The translations under genes were made by a program, and so were the position numbers. The notes beneath the pieces are model-generated. The model did not search any database. It was not told the DNA's origin and saw only the letters and a list, made by a program, of their open reading frames with translations. Below are positions 1 to 10,703 of a stretch of 64,000 nt of DNA, piece by piece; position 1 is the first letter of the stretch; every line of letters begins with the position of its first letter. Origin of the DNA: Mytilus galloprovincialis (Eukaryota; Mollusca; Bivalvia; Mytilida; Mytilidae); contig NC_134840.1 in assembly GCF_965363235.1 (NCBI RefSeq), forward strand, positions 86,090,916-86,154,915, read 5' to 3'.

Positions 1-446
1 TTTTTGAAATATTTTTGAAGTTTTATTTAAAGGTAATTTTCTCAGATACGCCATAGTTTTCTTTAAAAGAACAATTTTATTCATGTGAAATAAAACAAAT
101 TGGATGAATTATCCATAATATCCATCATTATAGTACATGTAGAAATTTATAAAGAAAAATATTATAGGGCCAAACCAGTTCTTCCTATTTTCCAATATTT
201 TGATTTAAGAGTTGCAGTATGCTTATCAAGACAATGAATGCAATTTGTTGTTATTTGACCGCAACAATTTGTGGCTATATACTGATATGGTGATGTCCAT
301 AACATTGCTTCATGGACAATTACTAGAGTATATGGATCTTTATTGAATTGTGCCATAAGGTTTCATACCACAAAAAGAAGCTTGGAATTGATGTTAGGGG
401 TTATGCCCCTAATTGTTTAAGAATTTTTTGGGAAAAGGAGCAAACA

Positions 447-562
447 TGAGCCAAGGCTCTGTGTTGAAGATCATTCTTTGACCTATAATGGTTTACTTTT
501 ATAAATTGAGACTGGGAGGGAGAGTTGTCTCATGGGCACTCATACCACAACTTCTTATATCT
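447..562 (-). repeat. Mussel dispersed repeat M1, copy 1
   Basis: M1 is my label for a family present about eleven times in this window in both orientations. Its best conserved block, read in the forward sense, is 'gatgtggtatgattgcc' followed by 'aatgagacaac'. This copy reads in reverse, from 'gagccaaggctctgtgttg' to 'cacaacttcttatatct'. It has no coding capacity. The family type (SINE-like or MITE) is not decided by the sequence. Confidence 0.75.
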
Positions 563-1538
563 ACCGGTATTTGTCTGCTTTCCGGACAGTAACATGATTA
601 TAAGTGTTTGGATTTGTTTGAAATTGTAACACAAGGTTTTATACCATAAAAGGAAGGTTGGATTGCATTTAAGGGGTTAAAGCCATATCCACTTAGGAAT
701 TAGGGGGCAAAAAAGGGGTGAAAAACAAGCAGTTTGTTAAACTTTGTATATATTGCTTATTTATTTCCAATTTTAATGAGGTTTATATAAACTTGAAATA
801 TTTGGGTTCTTTGATTTTCTCAATCTTACTGTGTATTGTGAACTTTGATTTTGAACTGTTTTCAAATGGGTCCAAATAAGGGTGCAAAATTCCACATTGA
901 TTGATTAAATTAATGCTGAATCTGAAAACAAGTTCCTCCATATTGACATGTCTGTTCAAAGGGAATAACTAAAACCACAATTAAACAATAATCCACTCTC
1001 AAACACAGAACAAAAATGTCACTATCTGATGTCTATTCAGATCAATTTTAACTACAAATTCACAAATATAATTAAAATAACATCACAACCACTTAGAATA
1101 AAAATCTGATAAGCCACAATTATTGATGCATGCCACAATTTTATCCCATATTAATATCAAATTTTGTAATAAAAATCGAACAAAAAAACTTTTGTTCAGT
1201 ATAATATAATTCTATTATGAAATCTAATAAGTATAGTTTTATTCTCCATTTCATTTCCACTACATCGTTCATCTCTAAAATTGCTAAATTATCAATGTTA
1301 ATTTCTAATTAAATGCTAACAGATTAACAATGTTGAAAAAAATGAATTTCCTCCTCTTTCTCATCACCCAAAGTCGCAATATGTAAACTACTATCATTAC
1401 AAATTAACCTCACTACCATATACATCAGTCTGTACCCCACTTGCACAAAAAAAAATAATTCATAAAGGTTTCCTACAAATTACAGCTTGAACTAAATTCC
1501 CTTACAGAGCATTTGAAAAACTTAGCTAATATTGTCCA

Positions 1539-2324
1539 TTACAGCTTTTACATTAATGCTAGCAAGACAAATCTTTGTTGGCTTGCTTGCTTTGTTTGAA
1601 TCAGTGTTTGCTCAAGCATGGCAATTGAGATAGGCGGGGTTTCAGCTTGTATACATCATAGCTATTCGAACACATCTACTCCGATTTTGTGATTCATTAG
1701 ATAAGTATTTCATTTGACCCATATATTTCATCTTTAAGTACTGTGATTTTTTTATGTTTTAAAGTCAACCTGTAGCTTTGCTATATAAAAATGATAGAAT
1801 CTGAAGCGAGATGATGTATCAAATACTCTTGCTTTGTACGTTTTCAAAACAAAATATTCATCTCAAATACACCCTAACATAAAAAAAGTACACTCAATTT
1901 TATCTTTTCGATACAATTGTTACCCATTTTTTGGAATTTTTTCTTGAGTCACATAACGGAAGGGTAGACACGAAAATAACAGAAATAAAAGTTCATAAAA
2001 ATATAAACTTTTTTTTTGTACTCAGCGCAAAACTGTGGAAGGCCAGTTTTTCAGCCTCATACAAGAAAACAAGTTTATATTTTCTTTTATTGACCAATTA
2101 TTGTATTTTTACAGATAAGGAAACATGTGAGAATATTTGTCATGTGATGTTTTAAAATTAAGTGTCCTTAACCTCAAAAATAACGTCCAATAAAATCTAA
2201 GTATGATGTATACAAGCTGAAGCCCCGCCTATCTTAATTGCCATGCTTGAGCAAACATTGATACAAACAAAGCAAGCAAGCCAAACAAAGATTTGTCTTG
2301 CTAGCATTAATGTAAAAGCTGTAA
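1539..2324. mobile_element. Non-autonomous element with ~122-bp inverted ends
   Basis: The left arm (1539-1660) begins 'ttacagcttttacattaat' and is repeated as its reverse complement in the right arm (2202-2324), which ends 'attaatgtaaaagctgtaa'. The arms match over about 120 bp with only a few mismatches and one small indel; both contain a 'gctcaagcatggcaatt' block. About 540 bp of AT-rich sequence without a credible reading frame separates them. The layout is that of a long-TIR MITE or foldback element. No clear target-site duplication is seen outside the arms, so the superfamily is open. Confidence 0.7.
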
Positions 2325-2601
2325 TAGATAAATAAATGAAGTTCATGGGTGTACTTGAATATGCTGAATTTAACCATGTATTTAGATGTGGATACTGGAC
2401 AATATTAGGTAAAAATCCAATGTATAATTTTCTTCAATTTTTTTACTACATTCTTTCTGTGTCAGAAGCCTTTGCTGTATCAAATACATTTTGTGTTTAA
2501 TCACAAACTATACTTGCCCCAAATGTTCATGGTTCAACCTCTGTGGTCCTATCAAGCTGTGCCCTGCAGAATATTTTATTGTTTATCTTAGAGGTATGGT
2601 A

Positions 2602-2811
2602 CTGTGGATTCATTTATTTTCATGGGTACCAATTTTCGTGGATTGAGGAAAACATGCATGTTCTGGGATATTTAATTTTGTGGTTTTGCCAAAGTATGCT
2701 TACAAGTCCTATGGAAAAATTTGGTATTCTTGAACATTTAATTTCGTAGTTCACCTTTTCCCAAGAAATCCACAAAAAATTGGTATCCAACAAATAATAA
2801 GGAATCCACAG
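2602..2811. mobile_element. Foldback MITE with TA flanks
   Basis: The left end 'ctgtggattcatttatttt' and the right end 'aataaggaatccacag' are inverted relatives. The similarity continues inward through 'ggtaccaatttt' and 'aaaattggtatcc', so most of the 210 bp folds on itself. TA dinucleotides lie directly outside both ends, as expected for a Tc1/mariner-type target duplication. I recognise this palindromic element as common in bivalves. No protein is encoded; the frame across it is a by-product. Confidence 0.7.
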
Positions 2812-3237
2812 TATATGTATTTCTTAGAAATTTCTGTTATTTTGTTATAAAATAAAAATGTTTTCTCTCAATAAACAGCAGTTTGAGGAGCATCAGCTCT
2901 TTACTAGTTATAAACTGGTTCGTTTCTCTGACATTGCTCTTCTTTATCAAAACACAGTGATCCAATTACCTTAAGACCCATTATTGGAAAGCTATGCACG
3001 ATATGAGAACATTTTCTTGAATTTATCTCATGCCTTATTTAAGGTTAATAATTACTTAAATCCAAACATTTTCCTGTTCTTCTGCTTACAACCTTACATC
3101 ATGCATTTAATTAAAATATTTAAAAGACAATTGATTAACTCCATTGTAGGCTGCTTGATTGGATTTAGGGATTTTTTAGCATAATAAACTGAAATATGAG
3201 AAGTGATGTCTTTTAATTACAGTAACTTTTTTTTAAG

Positions 3238-3822
3238 GTGAATGGAACTGCCTGTGCTGTACCAAGATTGATAATGAATATACTAGAAACAAATCAAACA
3301 GCAGTAAGTGCTAGTAATACTAGTAGTATCGTTTTAGTATAATCAGTTTATCACAAAAACAGATTTTATTTGTATACTACTTTGAAATGCTACTCTTAAA
3401 TGAATCGCAATTGTATTTTCTCCTTTAAAGTATGATATATCCATTGTTTGAGAAACTATAATAGTTTACCACGCTCAAGCTCATAATACAAGGTTGTCCA
3501 AATAAATATAGCAATATTCTTTGCTTAGACCATTAGTTCCATTTTTCAACATCATGAGACTTTCAAACAGAACACAAAAAAGATGTATAGATTTAATAAT
3601 CATCATGTAATAACTAGTTCAAAACTGCTTTTCAGAAGTTGTACTAATTTATAACAATGCATTGTATAATCTTACTCTATGTAATATGTTTTATAGGATG
3701 GAGATGTTCTGATTCCAACAGTATTACAGCCTTACATGGATGGGAAGGAAAAACTGACAAAAATAGACAAAAGAATAAAATTCATACCAGCTAATAAGTT
3801 ACACAGAATGATACAAAAATAA
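3238..3822 (+). CDS. SARS2: Mitochondrial seryl-tRNA synthetase, C-terminal two exons (partial)
   Basis: This is the 3' end of a gene for the class II enzyme that charges mitochondrial tRNA(Ser) with serine in the matrix. Exon A (3238-3303) follows an acceptor ending in AG and reads VNGTACAVPRLIMNILETNQ plus two residues, then a GTAAGT donor. Exon B (3697-3822) follows TTATAG and reads DGDVLIPTVLQPYMDGKEKL and a basic tail to a TAA at 3820-3822. The join is phase 0. The 'NGTACAVPRL' run is the class II motif 3 region, with its conserved arginine, and 'DG.VLIP..LQPYM' is the usual C-terminal strand of seryl-tRNA synthetases. The lengthened basic tail favours the mitochondrial over the cytosolic paralogue. 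Upstream exons with motifs 1 and 2 are not in the window. Confidence 0.85.
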
Positions 3823-3990
3823 AAATTAAAAAAATAATTTATTTAATTACCGGTAGTGTATTTCTGATTTTCATATATGACCTCCTGTATTTTGTAAAAT
3901 CTTATGATTCCTATCAAATAATATTTTAAATCTTAATTATATGGTTTTTTTTTTAACTTTGATGTCACTATACTGCTATATAAACAATAA

Positions 3991-4112
3991 GCTTGTTGTT
4001 CAGTGTGAGCCAAAGCTCCGTGTTGAAGGCCGTACATTGACCTATAATGGTTTACTTTAATAAATTGTTATTTGGATGGAGAGTTGGCACTCACATCACA
4101 TCTTCCGATATC
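3991..4112 (-). repeat. Dispersed repeat M1, copy 2
   Basis: Reverse-sense copy running from 'gttcagtgtgagccaaagc' to 'cactcacatcacatcttcc', shortly after the synthetase stop codon. It lies between that gene and the minisatellite. Confidence 0.75.
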
Positions 4113-4206
4113 CAAATAACTTCAAATGTAACTTAATTTTTATCAAACTTAGTCTTAAACAAAACACTGAACAATAATAAAAAAACAACAAATAATTCTG
4201 AATATA

Positions 4207-6123
4207 ATGATGGGTGTACAGAACTACAACACATGATGGTTGTTCAGATCAATAAAACATGATGGGTGTACAGACCAATAAAAAATGATGGGTATAAGAC
4301 CAATTAAAACATGATGATTGTACAGATTAATAAAACATGATGGGTGTACAGACCTACAACACATGATGGGTGTACAGACAAATAAAAACATGATGAGTGT
4401 ACAGATCAAAAAACATGATGGGTGTACAGACCTACAAACATGATGGGCGTACAGACAAATAAAAACATGATGAGTGTACAGATCAATAAAACATGATGGG
4501 TGTACAGACCCATAAAACATGATGAGTGTACAGATCAATAAAACATAATGGGTGTCTAAACCTACAAAACATGATGGGTGAACAGACCTACAACACATGA
4601 TTGGTGTACAGGCCATTAAAACATGATGGGTGTATAGACCTACAAAACAAGATGGATGTACAGACCTACAAAACATAATGGGTGTACCAACCCTAAAAAA
4701 TGATGGGTGTACAAACCTACAAAACAATGGGTGTAAAGACCTACAACAAATGATGGGTGTAAAGACCTTCAAAACAATAGGTGTACAGACCATTAAACTT
4801 GATGGGTGTATAGACCAATAAAACATAATGGGTGTACAGACCAATAAAAAATGATGGGTGTACAGACCAATAAAAACATGATGATTGTACAGATCAATAA
4901 AACATGATGGGTGTACAGACCTACAACACATGATGGGTGTACAGACAAATAAAAACATGATGAGTGTACAGACCTACAAAACATGATGGGTATACAAACC
5001 TACAAAACAAGATGGGTGTACAGACCAATAAAACATGATGGGTGTACAGACCAATAAATTATGATGGGTGTACAGACCCATAAAACAATGGCTGTATAGA
5101 CCAATAAAATATTATGGATATACAGACCTACATAACAAGATTGGTGTACAGACCAATAAAACATGATTGGTGTACAGACCAACAAAACAAGATGGGTGTA
5201 CAGACCAATAAAACATGATGGGTGTACAGACCCATAAAACATAATGGCTGTATAGACCAATAAAATATTATGAGTATACAAACCTACAAAACAAGATTGG
5301 TGTACAGACCAATAAAACATGATTGGTGTACAGACCAATAAAACATAATGGCTGTATAGACAATTAAAATATTATGGGTGTACAAACCTACAAAAAATGA
5401 TTGGTGTACAGACCTACAAAACATGATTGGTGTACAGATATACAATCATGATGGGTGTACTGACCAATAAAACATCATGAGTGAACAGACCTACAAAACA
5501 TTATGGGTGTACAAACCTACAAAACATGCTGGATGTATAAACCTACAAAACATGATGGGCGTACATTCCAATTAAACATATTGGGTGTACAGACCTACAA
5601 AACATGATGGGTATACAGACCAAAAAATAAAACAAGAGTGTACAGACCAATAAAACAGGATGAGTGTACAGACCAATAAAACAAAATGAGTTTACAGACC
5701 TGCAAAACATAGTTGGTGTACAGACCAAAGAAACACGATGAGTGTACATACCAATAAAACAAGATGGGAGCATAGAACAATAAAACATGATGAGTGTACA
5801 GATCAATAAAACGTAATGGGTGTACAGATCAATAAAACATGATGGGTGTACAGACCAATAAAACATGATGTGTGTACAGACCTACACAAAATAATGGGTG
5901 TACAGATCAATGAATTAATGATGGGTGTACAGACCTACACAAAATAATGGGTGTACAGATCAATGAATTAATGATGGGTATACAGACCTAAACAAAATAA
6001 TTGGTGTACAGACCAATAAAACAAGATGGGTGCACAGACCAGTAAAATGTTATGGGTGTACAGACCTACAAAATATGATGGATGTACAGACCAATAAAAC
6101 AAGATGGATGTACAGACCAATAA
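4207..6123. repeat. 26-bp minisatellite, left block
   Basis: About seventy tandem copies of a 26-bp unit close to 'gatgggtgtacagaccaata' plus 'aaacat', with single-base variants and occasional length changes. The array was originally continuous with 10943-11080; the retrotransposon at 6124-10942 splits it. Because 26 is not a multiple of three and the unit has few stops on the minus strand, long minus-strand frames run through it repeating blocks such as 'FYWSVHPSCFIGLYTHH'. These are artefacts of the repeat, not genes. Confidence 0.95.
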
Positions 6124-6276
6124 AAATGTAATTTCAACCGTTTGAAGGAACTGAATTAGATTGAAATTAATTTCTTCTAGTTGTCTCCCATAGATCGTTA
6201 GTTGTTTTCCCGCGCTTCATGGGATATAGCCATTCAGCACGACAGGGCCGACTCGAATAGACGTGTTTCTCAGTTG
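6124..6276 (+). repeat. Split direct repeat A1 (left end of the retrotransposon)
   Basis: A 153-bp block starting 'aaatgtaatttcaaccg' and ending 'gtgtttctcagttg'. It recurs without a visible difference at 10551-10703. As the 5' terminal repeat of a YR retrotransposon it should hold the promoter and transcription start; ORF1 begins nine bases after it ends. Confidence 0.93.
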
Positions 6277-6284
6277 TACTAAAT

Positions 6285-7013
6285 ATGGATTCCGATACAC
6301 CTCAAGAAGAAATATCTTTGCGGACAGTTTTAGACGCAGTTAACCGTCAAAAGCAGGATATTGAAGTTCTTGTTGACACAAAGATAAGTGAGAAGATTAA
6401 TAGTTTGCGCGACGAAATCCATGGCACAAACCAGAGCATGAAGTCTCAAGTTAAGAAGCTGAAGTCTGACTCCCAGTACAAATGGCGTTCTGAAGGTAAT
6501 AAAATTCAGTTCAGTCATAATACAGAAAACCTTGAAGTTTTAACCCAAGCTATTTGGGCTATTGACAATGGCAAAGTTGATTATGCTAGAGACATTGTTG
6601 CATCCTGTACAAATAGGCTTAAACATAGAAATAAGCTCATAAAGATCGCGGATACTTCTGATGGAGGGTGGGATACAGCTCGCCAGTACGAAGCAAACCC
6701 TATTGCTAGCGATTCCGAAGATGAGTCCAAGATTATAAGGGCTGAAAACAGGGCCATTAGGAAGAAAAAGACTAAGAGCAAACCAGCAGCTAAACAGCAG
6801 CAGATTCCTGCCACCGCTAGCTCTAGCTTCTCCTCTCAACAGCCCTTTCGAGGGGGCCAGCCGTCTTGGTATGGAGGTTTCCCGTATGCCCAGGACCAGT
6901 ACGCTGGAAAATCTCAACGGGGACCTTGCTTCAACTGTGGGTCGTACAAACATTGGAGAGTTAACTGCCCCTTCCAAAACAACAAGACAGCAGCATCACA
7001 CAACAGAAACTAG
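6285..7013 (+). CDS. Gag-like ORF1 of the YR retrotransposon
   Basis: A 242-residue nucleic-acid-binding protein expected to package the element's RNA. The N-terminal part (about 15-70) is helical and charged with coiled-coil character. The middle (about 65-160), from 'YKWRSEGNKIQF' to 'GGWDTARQYE', resembles the ORF1 of invertebrate DIRS-order elements. A basic stretch (RKKKTKSKP) and a glutamine- and serine-rich linker lead to one CCHC zinc knuckle near residue 220, 'CFNCGSYKHWRVNC', with C-x2-C-x4-H-x4-C spacing. The ATG at 6285 is the first after repeat A1. The 3' end overlaps ORF2 in another frame. Confidence 0.88.
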   Translation: MDSDTPQEEISLRTVLDAVNRQKQDIEVLVDTKISEKINSLRDEIHGTNQSMKSQVKKLKSDSQYKWRSEGNKIQFSHNTENLEVLTQAIWAIDNGKVDYARDIVASCTNRLKHRNKLIKIADTSDGGWDTARQYEANPIASDSEDESKIIRAENRAIRKKKTKSKPAAKQQQIPATASSSFSSQQPFRGGQPSWYGGFPYAQDQYAGKSQRGPCFNCGSYKHWRVNCPFQNNKTAASHNRN

Positions 7014-9036
7014 CTTTGTAAAAGATGAGTATAATTTTGACATTAGTTCTTTAGATAATGAGTATGCTCAAAATTTTACACATGATTATTACGAGTATGA
7101 GCAAGAAGGTACTGATATTATTGTTAAGGGTAGGCTGAAGGAAAATATACAATTTTGGATAGATATTGGTGCATATGACTATATAATTGATACTATAAGA
7201 GATGGCTATAAGATACCATTTTATTCTACTCCTCCGTCTACGTATTTATTCAACAATTTATCAGCTTTGAAAAATTCCGATTTTGTACATACAGCTATTC
7301 AAGATTTATTACATAGAGGGTTAATAGTTCAGTGTGACCAACGACCTTTTGTTGTTAATCCTCTTACTGTAGCGGTTCAGTCTAATTTAAAGAAAAGATT
7401 GATTCTTGATTTGAGAGCGGTAAATAAACATTTATGGAAACAGAGCGTTAAATTTGAGGACACGAGGACTGCTCTACAGCATATTAAATTAGATTATTCC
7501 ATGTTTAAGTACGATGTTCACTCAGCTTATCACCATATTGACATTTTTGAACCACACACAGAGTATTTAGGTTTTTCATGGATCATTAATGGCTGTCCTA
7601 CATTTTTCAAATTTCTTGTTTTACCATTTGGTTTGAGTACAGCTTGTTTTATTTTTACTAAACTGACTAGGCCACTTGTAAAGAAATGGCGATCTGAAGG
7701 TAAGCAAGTTATAATGTATCTTGATGATGGTTTGGGTATAGAACAAGATCAAGAAATGTGCAAGATTGTGTCAGAGCAAGTTAAGCTAGATTTAGTTAGA
7801 AGTGGCTTTGTACCCAAGGCTGAAAAGTCATTGTGGGAACCTACTAAACGTTTGGTTTGGTTAGGTACATTTATTGATACAGAAAATGGTTTTTACAAAA
7901 TACCAGATAACAGAATAAATAAGATGATACATTCTATTGATGACATTATATCTTGTTTGACTGGGCGTAAAAGCGTGTTTGTGAAAAAAGTTGCATCTGT
8001 TGTAGGTCAGATTATATCTACATACTTAGTTATTGGAAATTTAGTTTATTTAATGACTAAACATTTAACTATAGACGTGAACACATCTGCGTCTTGGTAT
8101 TCTTATATTAAACTTTCAGAATCTAGTATTGAACAGTTACAATTCTGGAAACTGTATATAAGTGAAGTTAATGTAAAACATTTCAGTGTTGATGAATCAT
8201 GTCATAGTATTATCTACAGTGACGCTAGTGATACAGGTTTTGGTGGTTATATTGTGGAAGCACCACAAAACATTGCACATGGTATGTGGGTTGAATCAGA
8301 ACGTAGTAATAGTTCTACTTGGAAGGAACTTTCAGCGGTAAAGAAAGTTTTGCTGTCCTTAATTAACATTATATCCGGAAAAAGGGTTAAATGGTTCACA
8401 GATAACCTAAATGTTGTGAGCATTGTTAGCAAAGGAAGTACGAAAACTATTTTACAGAATTTAGCGTTGGACATATTTAGCGCATGTTTGAAGTACAATG
8501 TCAACATTGATATAGTTTGGATACCTAGAACACTAAACGAAAAAGCTGATTTTCTAAGTCGTATCGTTGATCATGACGATTGGGGAATATCATATTACAT
8601 TTTTCAATTGATAGAATCTTTATGGGGCCCGCATGAAGTAGATTGGTTTGCTTCTGATCACAATTTCAAGTTACTAGTATTTTATTCTAGATTTTGGAAT
8701 GAAAATTCTTCTGGTATTGATGCGTTTACAGTAGATTGGTATGGGGTCAACGGTCTTTTTGTACCACCTGTATTTCTTATACCACGTGTAATTAATTACA
8801 TGAGACAATGCAACGCTGTAGGTACATTGATTGTTCCTTGCTGGCCATCCGCAAGTTATTGGCCTATGTTATGCCCAAATGGGGGCGATTTCACAGATCA
8901 AGTTATTGGATATGTACAATTACCAAGCGGTAAGGAGTTTTATATTCCTGGTAAAAGCAAGAAGGCCATTTTTGGTAATACTGATCTTACATTTAAGATG
9001 TTAGCTTTGAGGCTAGATTTCAGAATAAAATACTGA
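6871..9036 (+). CDS. Reverse transcriptase-RNase H polyprotein of the YR retrotransposon
   Basis: Up to 721 residues. Reverse transcriptase blocks are present: 'LILDLRAVNKHL', 'KYDVHSAYHHIDI', 'LPFGLSTACF' and the catalytic 'MYLDDGLG' (Y283-D286). RNase H follows with D451 (YSDAS), E486 (WKELSAV), D511 (WFTDN) and D560 (EKADFLSR). The C-terminal ~150 residues ('WGPHEVDWFAS', 'PPVFLIPRV', 'PCWPSASYWP') match the extra domain that follows RNase H in Ngaro and DIRS elements. The frame opens inside the zinc-knuckle part of ORF1, overlapping it by about 140 bp, so the true start may involve a family-typical translational or splicing mechanism rather than this ATG. Confidence 0.92.
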   Translation: MEVSRMPRTSTLENLNGDLASTVGRTNIGELTAPSKTTRQQHHTTETSFVKDEYNFDISSLDNEYAQNFTHDYYEYEQEGTDIIVKGRLKENIQFWIDIGAYDYIIDTIRDGYKIPFYSTPPSTYLFNNLSALKNSDFVHTAIQDLLHRGLIVQCDQRPFVVNPLTVAVQSNLKKRLILDLRAVNKHLWKQSVKFEDTRTALQHIKLDYSMFKYDVHSAYHHIDIFEPHTEYLGFSWIINGCPTFFKFLVLPFGLSTACFIFTKLTRPLVKKWRSEGKQVIMYLDDGLGIEQDQEMCKIVSEQVKLDLVRSGFVPKAEKSLWEPTKRLVWLGTFIDTENGFYKIPDNRINKMIHSIDDIISCLTGRKSVFVKKVASVVGQIISTYLVIGNLVYLMTKHLTIDVNTSASWYSYIKLSESSIEQLQFWKLYISEVNVKHFSVDESCHSIIYSDASDTGFGGYIVEAPQNIAHGMWVESERSNSSTWKELSAVKKVLLSLINIISGKRVKWFTDNLNVVSIVSKGSTKTILQNLALDIFSACLKYNVNIDIVWIPRTLNEKADFLSRIVDHDDWGISYYIFQLIESLWGPHEVDWFASDHNFKLLVFYSRFWNENSSGIDAFTVDWYGVNGLFVPPVFLIPRVINYMRQCNAVGTLIVPCWPSASYWPMLCPNGGDFTDQVIGYVQLPSGKEFYIPGKSKKAIFGNTDLTFKMLALRLDFRIKY

Positions 9037-9329
9037 TATGTATGTAGGTTGTAAACCTATTTTGTTTATGAAGCTGTGTATGCTTATCTGTTTTTTTACA
9101 GATGATATGTTAAAGGCTGTAGTAGTGCCTTGATTGTGTACTAACGTTACAATGCATATCTGAATTGGTTTCAGATTTTGGCATTAAGGCTTTAAATGGC
9201 CTTGTTGAGAACTAATATACTAATAAATACAAATGCTAACGTCAGCATTAAGACTATTGTACATAGTCTTGTGAGATGTACTAACAAGTCTTTTTCTGTT
9301 GATAGTTTCTTACATTTAAGATTCTGCTA

Positions 9330-10361
9330 TTGTTTAATTATTGTTTATACATGTATTTTTGCAGGCCTTTGAATCTGAGATTATTTTTTTTGCCACCAGC
9401 TCTGCATACCAATGTTGATGTTCTTGTGGATTTACTTAGCGAATCTAAAGCTGACAGTACCGTTAAAACTTATCATGCAGGATTTATCCGTTGGAAAAAG
9501 TGGGCTGTTCATAACGGCATAAGTTGTTGTGATATTTTACCGGCAAAATCTTTGCACGTTGCACTTTATTTATCTTCATTAGTTCAGAACAGTCGCACTG
9601 CTAGTCCGGTTATTTCAGCTTTTTATAGTATACAATGGGCACATCATATGATTGGTCAAACGTCTCCTACTGTTAATCTAGTTGTGAAAAATGTTTTAGA
9701 AGGTGCAAAACGACGATTAGCGACTCGAATTGAGAAAAAGGAACCAGTTACTCCTGGGCTTCTATCTAAAATGTATAGTTCGTCATTTAAGGAATATAAT
9801 GTTATGTCACAGCGTATTATATGTGCGTGTTTACTCGCTTATTCAGGTTTTTTGAGAGTGTCCGAGCTATTAAATATACGGAGATGTGATATCAATTTTG
9901 AATTAGGTTATATATCTATATTTATTCCGAAAAGTAAAACTGATATATATCGTGATGGCAATTCTGTAGTAATAGCCTGTATGGATTCCGATTTGTGTCC
10001 AGTTAAGAATTTAAAGTTATATTTGTTGTGGGCTGATATTTCGCCGGAATCAGAAGAATTTATTTTTAGAAATCTAACAAAATTCAAGGATAGATATGTG
10101 CTTCGAAAGGAAAATAAATCATTGTCTTACACACGTATGAGAGAATTATTTATTGAAGCTTTTCAACCATTTGTGTCAGATATTAAGAAATATGGATTGC
10201 ACAGTTTACGTTCTGGCGGAGCTACAACTTGCGCTAATTTAGGTATTTCCGATCGATTGTTCAAAAGACATGGCAGATGGCGTTCAGAGACGGCCAAGGA
10301 CGGTTATATTAAAGATTCTTTAAAAGACAGATTAATTGTTTCTGAAAATTTAGGTTTATAA
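9330..10361 (+). CDS. Tyrosine recombinase (integrase) of the YR retrotransposon
   Basis: A site-specific recombinase that inserts the circular cDNA of the element without DDE chemistry. The frame is open from 9330 and the first in-frame ATG is at 9351; numbering from 9330, the catalytic residues are R176 (YSGFLRVSEL), H291 and R294 (HSLRSGG), H314 with W317 (HGRW) and the nucleophile Y326 (DGYIKDS). An N-terminal core-binding region (about 30-130) contains the expected 'STVKTYHAGFIRWKKW' block. An acceptor-like 'tatttttgcag' precedes 9364, so a spliced ORF3 message is possible; some DIRS-order elements are thought to use splicing. Confidence 0.92.
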   Translation: MFNYCLYMYFCRPLNLRLFFLPPALHTNVDVLVDLLSESKADSTVKTYHAGFIRWKKWAVHNGISCCDILPAKSLHVALYLSSLVQNSRTASPVISAFYSIQWAHHMIGQTSPTVNLVVKNVLEGAKRRLATRIEKKEPVTPGLLSKMYSSSFKEYNVMSQRIICACLLAYSGFLRVSELLNIRRCDINFELGYISIFIPKSKTDIYRDGNSVVIACMDSDLCPVKNLKLYLLWADISPESEEFIFRNLTKFKDRYVLRKENKSLSYTRMRELFIEAFQPFVSDIKKYGLHSLRSGGATTCANLGISDRLFKRHGRWRSETAKDGYIKDSLKDRLIVSENLGL

Positions 10362-10441
10362 CCTGGTATTGACTTTTTATTTACAAAGTGAATTAAGTTC
10401 TATAAGCAAGATAAAAAATTTATTTCCCGTTCTTTGTAGTT

Positions 10442-10552
10442 TCAGCACATGGCACTGTCGTGTGGGTATTTAATTTGAACTTTAGTTTGGTTTTTTATTA
10501 GTATTATGTGCTTAGAGTTGGGTAGTCTATGGGTGTAGTAATTGTAGAAGAA
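10442..10552 (+). repeat. Split direct repeat B1
   Basis: A 111-bp block beginning 'tcagcacatggcactgtcg' and ending 'aattgtagaagaa', abutting A2 with a two-base overlap. It recurs at 10832-10942 with one difference. In split-repeat elements the internal B1-A2 junction is the sequence a circular intermediate would carry at its recombination point. Confidence 0.92.
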
Positions 10553-10703
10553 ATGTAATTTCAACCGTTTGAAGGAACTGAATTAGATTGAAATTAATTT
10601 CTTCTAGTTGTCTCCCATAGATCGTTAGTTGTTTTCCCGCGCTTCATGGGATATAGCCATTCAGCACGACAGGGCCGACTCGAATAGACGTGTTTCTCAG
10701 TTG
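10551..10703 (+). repeat. Split direct repeat A2
   Basis: The internal second copy of the 153-bp A block, apparently identical to A1 at the left end. Identity argues for very recent insertion, provided the A copies are regenerated from one template at transposition as in related elements. Confidence 0.93.

Larger units (their letters stand above)
1..3237. other. Non-coding stretch, probably an intron of the gene ending at 3822
   Basis: No exon could be identified here. Because the first visible synthetase exon starts at 3238 and needs several upstream exons, this stretch is most simply a large intron or intron remnants. It contains a mussel dispersed repeat (447-562), a pair of long inverted repeats (1539-2324) and a foldback MITE (2602-2811), listed separately. 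A 64-codon minus-strand reading frame at 162-356 has several cysteines but no family I recognise and no splice context. Confidence 0.5.

Noticed and set aside
162-356. Cysteine-containing minus-strand frame, considered as a zinc-finger exon
   Set aside because: Spacing fits no known finger and no splice sites bracket it.
4224-5866. Several long minus-strand frames rich in H, C, F, Y and W
   Set aside because: They are read-outs of the 26-bp minisatellite, occur in every minus frame, and have no start context or conservation.
6540-6977. 145-codon minus-strand frame over the gag-like ORF
   Set aside because: It is the shadow of ORF1, whose zinc knuckle is clearly on the plus strand.
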